Shown: positions 6,536 to 12,860 of the stretch, piece by piece
How positions within the stretch are numbered: the first letter of the stretch is position 1
Layout: every line of letters begins with the position of its first letter
Source of the DNA: DASQFD01 sp035633255
Lineage (GTDB): Bacteria; Actinomycetota; Actinomycetes; Actinomycetales; Dermatophilaceae
Direction of reading: 5' to 3'
NCBI GenBank assembly: GCA_035633255.1
Contig: DASQFD010000061.1
Coordinates: 1 to 12,981, forward strand
DNA length: 12,981 nt
Translations under genes and position numbers: made by a program
The notes under the pieces: generated by a model
Database searches by the model: none
What the model was told of the DNA's origin: nothing
The model's input: only the letters and a program-made list of their open reading frames with translations

Positions 6536-8275
6536 ATGGGCAACCCGCTGCTGCTCCTGCTGACCCGGCCGTGGTCGAGGCAGTCGCGGGCGGACACCCG
6601 GCGTCGCCCGGTCGCGGTCCCGACCGAGGCGCCGTCCACCGACGCGATCTTCCTCGTGCTGCGGCGGATGCGGGCGCCGTTGGTGCTGCTCGTCGTGATC
6701 TTCGCCGTGTCCGTCGCCGGGCTCACCCTCATCCCGGGCGTCGACGGCGCCGGGCAGCCGGTGCGGATGACGGTCTTCGACGCCTTCTACTTCATGAGCT
6801 ACACGGCGACGACGATCGGCTTCGGCGAGCTGCCGCACGCCTTCACGACCGGCCAGCGGATGTGGGTCACCCTGTCCATCTACGCCTCCGTCGTCGGGTG
6901 GGCCTACACGATCGGCACGCTGTTCGCGCTCCTGCAGGACGAGGGCTTCCGGCAGGCGGTGCTCGTCCAGCGGGTGCGCCGCCGGGTCCGACGGCTGGAC
7001 GAGCCGTTCCTCGTCGTCGCGGGCTACGGGCACGCCGGCGAGCAGGTGTGCCGGGCCCTCGACGACGCCCGGCGCCGGTTCGTCGTGGTCGACGAGGACC
7101 ACGACCGCATCGACTCGCTGGCCGCACACCAGCTCACCGTGGACCCGCCCGCCCTGCGGGCCGACGCGAGGAACCCCACGGCGCTGGGCATGGTCGGTCT
7201 CGGTCACCGCCACTGCTCCGGGGTGCTCGCCCTCACCGACGACGACGAGGCCAACCTGGCGATCGTCATGACGGTCAGCCTGCTCCGCCCGGAGGTGCCC
7301 GTCATCGCCCGTTGCGGCGAGCGCGCCGTCGCGGACCGGATGCTGGACTTCAGCCCCGCGACGGTGATCAACCCCGGCGACGTCTACGGGGCCTACCTCA
7401 CCCTGGCCGTGCAGCGTCCCCTGACCTACCAGCTGCTCACCTGGCTGATGAGCCTGCCCGGCTCCCCCCTCCCGCCCGAGCGCCAGCGGCTGGCCGCCGG
7501 TCGGTGGGTCGTGTGCGCAGACGGCCAGTTCGGCGTCGAGGTGACCAACGACCTGCGAGCCGCGGGTCTGGAGGTGACCACGGTCGACCCCGCGGGGGGC
7601 AACCCCGACGTGAGGGGCGCGGTGGGCCTGGTCGCCGGCACCGAGCACGACGCGACCAACCTCGCGATGGCCGAGCACGCCCGCCAGGAGAACCCCGGGC
7701 TCGTGCTCAGCGTCCGCCAGCGCACCCACAGCAACGCCGCCCTGGCGCAGGCCCTGAACATCGACTCGGTCTACGTGCCCACCGAGCTCGTCGCGCGGGA
7801 GACCCTGTCGCGCATCATGACGCCGGTCTACTCGACGTTCCTCGACCACGTGCTGCGGCAGGACGACGCCTGGTCACGCGTCCTGCTCGAGCGCCTCGTC
7901 GAGCGCTGTGGTGACCGGACGCCGACCCCGGAGCTGATCCGGATCACGCCCCGGGAGGCGCCTTCGGTGGTGCGGTGGATGCGGAGGGGCCACCTGACGC
8001 TCGGTGACCTGCTGCGGGACCCCGACGCCCGCGAGCGCCCCCTGCCCGCGGTGCCCGTGCTGCTCCTGCGCGACGGCGCGAGCACCTTCACGCCGGCGCT
8101 CGACGAGCCGCTTCGGCCCGGTGACTCGGTGCTGGTCCTCGACGGCGGCTCGGCGACCGCCGCGGTCAGTGCGACGTCCTACGACGACGCGGCCGTGGAG
8201 TACGTCGCCACGGGCCGCGAGGTCCCCTCGACGTGGCTGTGGCGCCTCCTCTCGCGCAGCACGTCGGTGCGATAG
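6536..8275 (+). CDS. Two-TM potassium channel with two RCK (TrkA-N) domains
   Basis: A 579-aa K+ channel subunit. After an Arg-rich cytoplasmic N-terminus, TM1 lies at about 47-68, the pore helix and selectivity filter at 80-98 (T92-T-I-G95-F96-G97-E), and TM2 at about 109-132. RCK domain 1 starts near 157 with the nucleotide-binding G163-Y-G165-H-A-G168 and the acidic end D186/E187. RCK domain 2 starts near 322, where the glycine motif is degenerate (A-D-G330-Q-F-G333), so it may bind ligand differently. A TrkA-C-like segment fills about 465-540. The ATG follows DUF6394 by 8 bp without a strong Shine-Dalgarno, suggesting coupling. The filter GFG rather than GYG is common in prokaryotic RCK channels. 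The gating ligand cannot be told from the sequence. Confidence 0.93.
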   Translation: MGNPLLLLLTRPWSRQSRADTRRRPVAVPTEAPSTDAIFLVLRRMRAPLVLLVVIFAVSVAGLTLIPGVDGAGQPVRMTVFDAFYFMSYTATTIGFGELPHAFTTGQRMWVTLSIYASVVGWAYTIGTLFALLQDEGFRQAVLVQRVRRRVRRLDEPFLVVAGYGHAGEQVCRALDDARRRFVVVDEDHDRIDSLAAHQLTVDPPALRADARNPTALGMVGLGHRHCSGVLALTDDDEANLAIVMTVSLLRPEVPVIARCGERAVADRMLDFSPATVINPGDVYGAYLTLAVQRPLTYQLLTWLMSLPGSPLPPERQRLAAGRWVVCADGQFGVEVTNDLRAAGLEVTTVDPAGGNPDVRGAVGLVAGTEHDATNLAMAEHARQENPGLVLSVRQRTHSNAALAQALNIDSVYVPTELVARETLSRIMTPVYSTFLDHVLRQDDAWSRVLLERLVERCGDRTPTPELIRITPREAPSVVRWMRRGHLTLGDLLRDPDARERPLPAVPVLLLRDGASTFTPALDEPLRPGDSVLVLDGGSATAAVSATSYDDAAVEYVATGREVPSTWLWRLLSRSTSVR

Positions 8276-8304
8276 CGGGTATGCCGGCCGGCCGGCATAC
8301 CCGC
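8275..8304. terminator. Perfect 30-bp palindrome, probable bidirectional terminator
   Basis: GCGGGTATGCCGGCC is followed immediately by its exact reverse complement. The first base is the last base of the K+ channel's TAG stop. The spacer lies between convergent genes, so a hairpin would serve both strands. There is no T-tract. Each arm carries the recurrent word GTATGCC/GGCATAC. Confidence 0.6.
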
Positions 8305-8306
8305 CT

Positions 8307-8319
8307 CGCTCACCGAGCG
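8307..8319. other. Short hairpin in the convergent spacer
   Basis: CGCTC-acc-GAGCG sits between the 30-bp palindrome and the maf-side hairpin. It may add to termination or be incidental. Confidence 0.25.
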
Positions 8320-8346
8320 CGCGCGCACCGTCTCGCCGGGCGTCGC

Positions 8347-8375
8347 CCAGGCGCCACGCACGCGGCGTGGCCTGG
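8347..8375 (-). terminator. Hairpin directly after maf
   Basis: CCAGGCGCCACGC, a short loop, then GCGTGGCCTGG form a stem with a 2-nt bulge. It abuts the maf stop codon (8376-8378) on the minus strand, the position expected for a terminator of the DUF885-antiporter-maf run. Confidence 0.5.
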
Positions 8376-9059
8376 TCAGCCGGGGGGCGCCACGATGTCG
8401 AACCACCGCACCCCCACGTCGCCGAGCAGCTCGCGCAGCAGGGGCAGCGACAGGCCGACGACGGTCCCCGGGTCACCCTCGATGGCCCGCACGAAGGCGC
8501 CGCCGAGACCGTCCAGGGTGAAGCCGCCCGCCACCCGCAGCGGCTCACCGGTCGCGACGTAGGCCTCGACCTCCTCGTCGTCGAGCTCGGCGAAGTGGAC
8601 CGTGGTCGAGGCGGTCGCGCCGACCGCCCCCGCCGTACCGCCCTCGTCGGCGCCGCGGTCGTCCACCAGCCAGTGCCCGGTGTGCAGGACTCCGGTCTGC
8701 CCGCGCATCCGCTTCCAGCGGCGCACCGCCTGGGTCCGCGTCCTCGGCTTGCGGTGTCGTTCGCCGGCCAGCTCGAGCACCGAGTCGCACCCCAGCACGA
8801 GCCGCCCCGGCTCGCCGGCCGCCTCCAGCGCCGCGGTGACGTCCTCGGCCTTGGCGCGGGCCAGCAGGAGGGCCACGTCGGCCGGAGTGAGGTCCGCCGC
8901 TCGTTCCAGGGCCGCCGCGAGCTCGGCGTCCTCGTCCACGCTGCTGACCCGCACCACCGGGCTGACCCCGGCGGCACGGAGCGTGGCCAGCCGGGCGGGG
9001 GAGGCCGAGGCGAGGACGAGGGGGACGCGGGCGAGGGGGACGCGGGCGTGGGGGCTCAC
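8376..9059 (-). CDS. maf: Maf-like nucleoside triphosphate pyrophosphatase
   Basis: A 227-aa Maf/HAM1-superfamily protein that hydrolyses NTPs to NMP and diphosphate. Family members act on dTTP/UTP or 7-methyl-GTP and related modified nucleotides; which of these applies is not decided here. Motifs are LVLASASPARLATLRAAGV (14-32) for nucleotide binding, GCDSV with D92 as the expected metal-binding acid, KPRT (104-107), HTGHWLV (126-132) and STTVHFAELDDEEVEAYVATGE (151-172). Length is slightly above the usual 190-210. The N-terminus contains a perfect 5-residue tandem duplication (ARVPL twice). GTG 9059 has no Shine-Dalgarno; it lies 11 bp after the antiporter stop, and TAGCGT (9073-9068) 8 nt upstream could be an internal -10. 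It is the third gene of the minus-strand run. Confidence 0.92.
   Translation of the reverse strand: MSPHARVPLARVPLVLASASPARLATLRAAGVSPVVRVSSVDEDAELAAALERAADLTPADVALLLARAKAEDVTAALEAAGEPGRLVLGCDSVLELAGERHRKPRTRTQAVRRWKRMRGQTGVLHTGHWLVDDRGADEGGTAGAVGATASTTVHFAELDDEEVEAYVATGEPLRVAGGFTLDGLGGAFVRAIEGDPGTVVGLSLPLLRELLGDVGVRWFDIVAPPG
9018..9047. repeat. 15-bp perfect tandem duplication at the maf 5' end
   Basis: The unit GAGGGGGACGCGGGC (plus strand) is present twice in direct tandem at 9018-9032 and 9033-9047. It is in frame with maf and encodes ARVPL twice ahead of the nucleotide-binding motif, so it likely arose by slippage and is tolerated in a flexible N-terminus. Confidence 0.8.
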
Positions 9060-9070
9060 GGGGCCGAACG

Positions 9071-10963
9071 CTACCCGAGCACCTCGTCGACGAAGCACCA
9101 GCGCCAGAGCTCGCCCGGCTCCAGGCTCCGGATCACCGGGTGGGTGCTGGCGCGGTGGTGCGCGTCGGCGTGCCGCCGTGGGGAGGAGTCGCAGCACCCC
9201 ACGTGCCCGCACGCCAGGCACACGCGCAGGTGGACCCATGAGGTGCCCTCCCGCAGGCAGTCCGCACACCCCTGCGGGGTGCCCGGCACCACGCACTGCG
9301 GGGCCTCCGCCAGGTGGGCGCAGGCGGAGGCCACCCGGTCCGGGGCCCGCAGGACGCTCCCGCGCAGGTCGGCGCTGCGCGCCTCGCGCACCTGCAGGGT
9401 GCTCTCCTCGACGTCCATGGCGGCGAGCACCTCGGCGAGGACCTCCTGGTCCACCCGTCCCTCATCGCGGATGGCGAGCAGCTCCGCCCGCTCCGCCGCG
9501 AGCATCCGCAGCCGCGCCCTCCGGTACGCCTCGCTCGGCGTCGGCCGGTCGTCGTCGCGGGCGGCGCCCAGCCGCTCCCACACCCGGTTCACCTGCACGG
9601 TGCGCTGCTCGCGCAGCAGGCGCTCGGTGTCCTCGTCGACGTCCGGGTCCCCCTCCAGGGTCCGCAGGCCCGCCGCGGTGGTCGCCTGGAGGACGGTCGC
9701 CCGCTGGAGGGCGTCCTCGCGCACGTCCGGGCCCCGCACGTCGAGGACCCGGGCCAGCCACGGCAGCGTCGTGCCCTGGAGCAGCAGGGTACCCACGGTG
9801 ACCACGAGGGCCACCAGCACGAAGGTGGCACGGTAGGGCGTCTCCGGCGGGAGCAGGAGCGCTGCCGCCACCGTGACCACGCCCCGCATCCCCGCCCACG
9901 AGGCGACCGCCGCCGGCCGCCACCCGCCCCGCCCCGAGCGCCGGCCGAGCCGGTCCTGCACCCACCGGAAGGGGAAGATCCACACCGGCCGCAGCACGAG
10001 GACGACGAGGAGCACCGCCACTCCCAGCGCGAGGCTCGCCGACAGGGAGGTGCCCCCCGCTCTGACGTCCTCGACGATGCCGGCCATCTGGAGCCCGATG
10101 AGGAGGAAGACGGCGTTCTCCAGCAGGAACGTCACGCTCGTCCACGTGGTGCGCTCGGCCAGCCTCGACGGTGCGTTCTGCAGCACCATCGACCGGTGGC
10201 CGAGGAGCAGTCCGGTCGTCACCACCGCGAGGACCCCCGACACCCCGGCCAGCTCCGCGGGGAGGTATGCCGTGAACGGCGCGACGAACGAGATGGCCAC
10301 GTCGGCCACGGGGTCGGTGACGCGCCGGCGCACCGCCGCCAGCACGGCATACACGACCGCCCCGACGGCCACCCCGCCCGCGCTCGCCCAGAGAAAGTCC
10401 AGGCCCGCGCCCCACCACGTCACCGGCCCCTCCTGCGCCGCACCATGCCCGATGGCGAGCCCGGCGGCCGCGGCGGCGGTGCGCAGCGCGACGAGGGCGG
10501 TGGCGTCGTTGAGCAGCGACTCGCCCTCCAGGATGGTCACCACCGGTCGCGGCAGGCCGATCCGGCGGGCCACCGCCGTCGCGGCCACGGCGTCGGGTGG
10601 GGCGACCACGGCGCCGGCGGCGAAGGCCACGGCATACGGCACCGGAAGCAGCAGCCAGACGAGCAGCCCCACCCCGGCCGCCGTGAAGAGCACCAGGCCC
10701 ACCGAGAGCCCGAGGATCGGCGTGAGGTGGGCACGCACGTCGAGCAGCGAGGTCCGGATCGCCGCCGCGTAGAGCAGCGGCGGCAGCAGGCCGAGCAGGA
10801 CGATGTCCGGGGTGAGCGCGACGGCCGGCACGCCCGGGACGAAGGAGGCCGCCACGCCCACCGCGATGAGGAGGATGGGGGAGAGCACGCCGAGCCGGCC
10901 GGCCACGCCGTGGACCGCGAGCACCGTGACGGCGACGCCGAGGATGGTGAGCGCGACCTCCAC
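9071..10963 (-). CDS. CPA1-type Na+/H+ antiporter fused to a C-terminal UBP-type zinc finger
   Basis: A 630-aa membrane protein. The first 400 or so residues are a Na+(K+)/H+ exchanger of the NhaP/CPA1 type with about 12 membrane segments. Signatures are APPDAVAATAV (121-131) with D124 as candidate ion-binding acid, LEGESLLND (145-153), ENAVFLLIGLQ, and GMRGVVTVAAAL (from about 358). A charged cytoplasmic linker follows, then a UBP-type zinc finger from about 548: C548/H550, C557, C566/C569, C582/C585, C590, H598, H602/H603 and H608, ending WRWCFVDEV. The finger resembles stand-alone actinobacterial zf-UBP proteins. It may bind zinc and a C-terminal peptide or regulate the exchanger; that is inference. 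GTG 10963 lies 7 bp after the DUF885 stop with no clear Shine-Dalgarno, so reinitiation is likely. Confidence 0.93.
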   Translation of the reverse strand: MEVALTILGVAVTVLAVHGVAGRLGVLSPILLIAVGVAASFVPGVPAVALTPDIVLLGLLPPLLYAAAIRTSLLDVRAHLTPILGLSVGLVLFTAAGVGLLVWLLLPVPYAVAFAAGAVVAPPDAVAATAVARRIGLPRPVVTILEGESLLNDATALVALRTAAAAAGLAIGHGAAQEGPVTWWGAGLDFLWASAGGVAVGAVVYAVLAAVRRRVTDPVADVAISFVAPFTAYLPAELAGVSGVLAVVTTGLLLGHRSMVLQNAPSRLAERTTWTSVTFLLENAVFLLIGLQMAGIVEDVRAGGTSLSASLALGVAVLLVVLVLRPVWIFPFRWVQDRLGRRSGRGGWRPAAVASWAGMRGVVTVAAALLLPPETPYRATFVLVALVVTVGTLLLQGTTLPWLARVLDVRGPDVREDALQRATVLQATTAAGLRTLEGDPDVDEDTERLLREQRTVQVNRVWERLGAARDDDRPTPSEAYRRARLRMLAAERAELLAIRDEGRVDQEVLAEVLAAMDVEESTLQVREARSADLRGSVLRAPDRVASACAHLAEAPQCVVPGTPQGCADCLREGTSWVHLRVCLACGHVGCCDSSPRRHADAHHRASTHPVIRSLEPGELWRWCFVDEVLG

Positions 10964-10970
10964 GGGCTGG

Positions 10971-12647
10971 TCAGCCCAGCACGGCGTCGCGCAGGACGTC
11001 CAGACCCACCGAGCCGACGTCGAGCGCCCGCCGGTGGAAGGCGCGCAGGTCGAAGTCGCTGCCCTCCCGGCGGGCGGCCTCGGCGCGCAGGTCGAGCCAG
11101 AGCCGCTCGCCGATCTTGTAGCTGGGTGCCTGGCCGGGCCAGCCGAGGTAGCGGTTGAGCTCGAATCGCAGGACCGCGTCCTCCATGCCGGAGTGGGCCC
11201 GCAGGAAGTCCCACGCCTTCTCCGCGGTGAAGGTGCCGCCACCGACCTCGGGAGGGGCCTCGAAGCCGCAGTGCACCCCGATGTCCAGGACGACGCGGGC
11301 GGCGCGCAGCGACTGGCCGTCGAGCATGCCGAGCCTGTCGCCCGGGTCGTCGAGGAAGCCCAGCTCGTCCATGAGCCGCTCGGCGTAGAGCGCCCAGCCC
11401 TCGCCGTGCCCCGAGACCCAGAGCGCGAGCCGGCGGTAGCGGTTGAGCAGCTCTTTGCGGTAGACGGTCTGGGCGACCTGCAGGTGGTGGCCCGGGACCC
11501 CCTCGTGGTAGACCGTCGACAGCTCGCGCCAGGTCGTGAACTCCGTGACGCCCTTCGGCACCGACCACCACATCCGGCCCGGCCGGGAGAAGTCCTCGCT
11601 CGGCCCGGTATAATAGGTGCCTTGCGTCGGCGCGATGCGCGCCTCGATGGTCCGCACCGGCTCCGGGATGTCGAAGTGGGTGCCGTCCACGGCGGCGACC
11701 GCGGCGTCGGCGCGCTCCTGCATCCAGGCGCGCAGCGCGTCGGTGCCCAGGAGGCGGTAGCGCTCGTCGGCGTCCAGGGCGGCGACGGCGTCCGCGAGGC
11801 TGCCGCCGGGGACGATGCGGTCGGCGGTCGCGGCCATCTCGGCGGTGATCCGCGCCAGCTCCTCCCGGCCCCAGGCGTAGGTCTCCTCGAGGTCCACGGC
11901 GGCGCCGAGGAAGGCGCGGGAGGCCAGCCGGTAGCGGTCGATGCCGCACGCGTCGTCCTCCGGAGCGCGGTCGAGCAGCGAGGTGGCGAGGTCCTCGCCG
12001 AGACGCCGGTATGCCGTCGCGGCCGCCCGCACGGAGCGCTCCAGGTCCGCGCGCCCGGCGGGGGAGAGCTCGGCGTCGCCGGCCCGGGCGCCGGCGAGGA
12101 AGGTGGCGAAGTAGCCGTCGTCGGCCGTCAGCTCCTCGCACTGGCTCACGCACTCGCGCACCTGGCGCCGGGGAGCGACCAGCCCCCGGTCGGCGGCGGC
12201 GACGAGCGTGGCCGTCCACTGCTCGAGGGCGCGGGGCACCCGGCCCATCCGTCTCGCGATGGTGGCCCAGTCGTCCTCGGCCGCCGTGGGCATGAGGTCG
12301 AAGACGTCCCGGACGCTCTGCAGCGGGCAGGCCAGGACGTCGAGCTGCATCTCGTCGAACCCGGCGTCATGGGTCTCGATCTGCAGCCCCAGCCGCTCCC
12401 GCATCGCCGCGAGCGTCACCTCGTCGACGGCGTCGACCGGCATCACGGCGTGCAGGTCGGCGAGGGTGCGGCGGGCGAGGTCGGCGGAGGCGGCGAAGCC
12501 GTCGGGGGAGAGGTCGTCCAGCTCGTCGTGGTGGCCGGGCACGCCGAGCGAGGTCGCCTCGATGGGGCTGAGCGCCAGGGCCGCCTCGAGGTGGCGCTCC
12601 GCGACGGCGTCGACGGCGGTGGGCGTGCGGGTGGGTGTGAGGTCCAC
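10971..12647 (-). CDS. DUF885 family putative metallopeptidase
   Basis: A 558-aa cytoplasmic protein of the DUF885 family, helical proteins related by motif to zinc carboxypeptidases. The family hallmark H381-E-G-V-P-G-H-H388 is intact and is the probable metal site; note that it is not a plain HExxH. A second family signature, RYLGWPGQAPSYKIGERLWL, lies near the C-terminus, and WGREEL falls in the middle. No signal peptide or lipobox is seen, unlike many exported members. GTG 12647 is chosen because the conserved N-terminus (AERHLEAALALSPIEATSLG) starts about 15 residues later and TAGGTT lies 7 nt upstream. The frame stays open further upstream, but that stretch looks non-coding. The substrate is unknown, and linkage to an antiporter does not predict one. 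Confidence 0.9.
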   Translation of the reverse strand: MDLTPTRTPTAVDAVAERHLEAALALSPIEATSLGVPGHHDELDDLSPDGFAASADLARRTLADLHAVMPVDAVDEVTLAAMRERLGLQIETHDAGFDEMQLDVLACPLQSVRDVFDLMPTAAEDDWATIARRMGRVPRALEQWTATLVAAADRGLVAPRRQVRECVSQCEELTADDGYFATFLAGARAGDAELSPAGRADLERSVRAAATAYRRLGEDLATSLLDRAPEDDACGIDRYRLASRAFLGAAVDLEETYAWGREELARITAEMAATADRIVPGGSLADAVAALDADERYRLLGTDALRAWMQERADAAVAAVDGTHFDIPEPVRTIEARIAPTQGTYYTGPSEDFSRPGRMWWSVPKGVTEFTTWRELSTVYHEGVPGHHLQVAQTVYRKELLNRYRRLALWVSGHGEGWALYAERLMDELGFLDDPGDRLGMLDGQSLRAARVVLDIGVHCGFEAPPEVGGGTFTAEKAWDFLRAHSGMEDAVLRFELNRYLGWPGQAPSYKIGERLWLDLRAEAARREGSDFDLRAFHRRALDVGSVGLDVLRDAVLG

Positions 12648-12654
12648 CCGCCGA

Positions 12655-12660
12655 AACCTA
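12655..12660 (-). promoter_or_regulatory. Candidate -10 element for the DUF885-antiporter-maf run
   Basis: On the minus strand TAGGTT is followed by 7 nt and the GTG start at 12647, compatible with a leaderless transcript. No clear -35 or Shine-Dalgarno is present. Confidence 0.4.
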
Positions 12661-12778
12661 CCCCCGGACGCCGGAGAGGGGCCGGCCCCGGCCCCCGGCG
12701 CCGGGCGACCGCGCGGGCTCGGCGCGAGCGGCCGGCATACCCAGTCGCCGGGCAGGAGCCGACCGGACGCGTGCGGTG

Positions 12779-12799
12779 ACTTTGCTGCCAATAGGCAAG
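12779..12799. repeat. 21-bp AT-rich repeat, copy 1
   Basis: An A followed by CTTTGCTGCCAATAGGCAAG. The centre TGCCAATAGGCA matches its own reverse complement at 10 of 12 positions, and TTGC/GCAA form outer arms. It lies 132 bp upstream of the DUF885 start. The flank GTGAC mirrors GTCAC at copy 2. Confidence 0.8.
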
Positions 12800-12839
12800 T
12801 TCGTGACCGGCCGCACGCGCCCGTTCGCCCGCGCCCGTC

Positions 12840-12860
12840 ACTTTGCTGCCAATAGGCAAG
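12840..12860. repeat. 21-bp AT-rich repeat, copy 2
   Basis: Exact direct copy of 12779-12799, offset by 61 bp with a 40-bp GC-rich spacer. Sequences outside the 21 bp diverge at once. It could be an operator pair for the DUF885 operon, or for a gene beyond the right edge, or a dispersed genomic repeat. Confidence 0.8.

Noticed and set aside
8004..9836. 610-codon plus-strand frame spanning the K+ channel 3' end, maf and the antiporter 3' end
   Set aside because: It crosses three well-supported genes and two hairpins and has no domain; an open frame by chance.
9314..11158. 614-codon plus-strand frame opposite the antiporter gene
   Set aside because: Composition is shadow-like (Arg, His, Glu, Gln, Gly runs) with no recognisable domain; the minus strand carries every antiporter motif.
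10803..12779. 658-codon plus-strand frame opposite the DUF885 gene
   Set aside because: No recognisable domain and typical GC-skew composition; DUF885 signatures are on the minus strand.
12779..12860. CRISPR array
   Set aside because: Only two repeats, a GC-rich 40-bp spacer, no third copy at the next expected positions and no cas gene.
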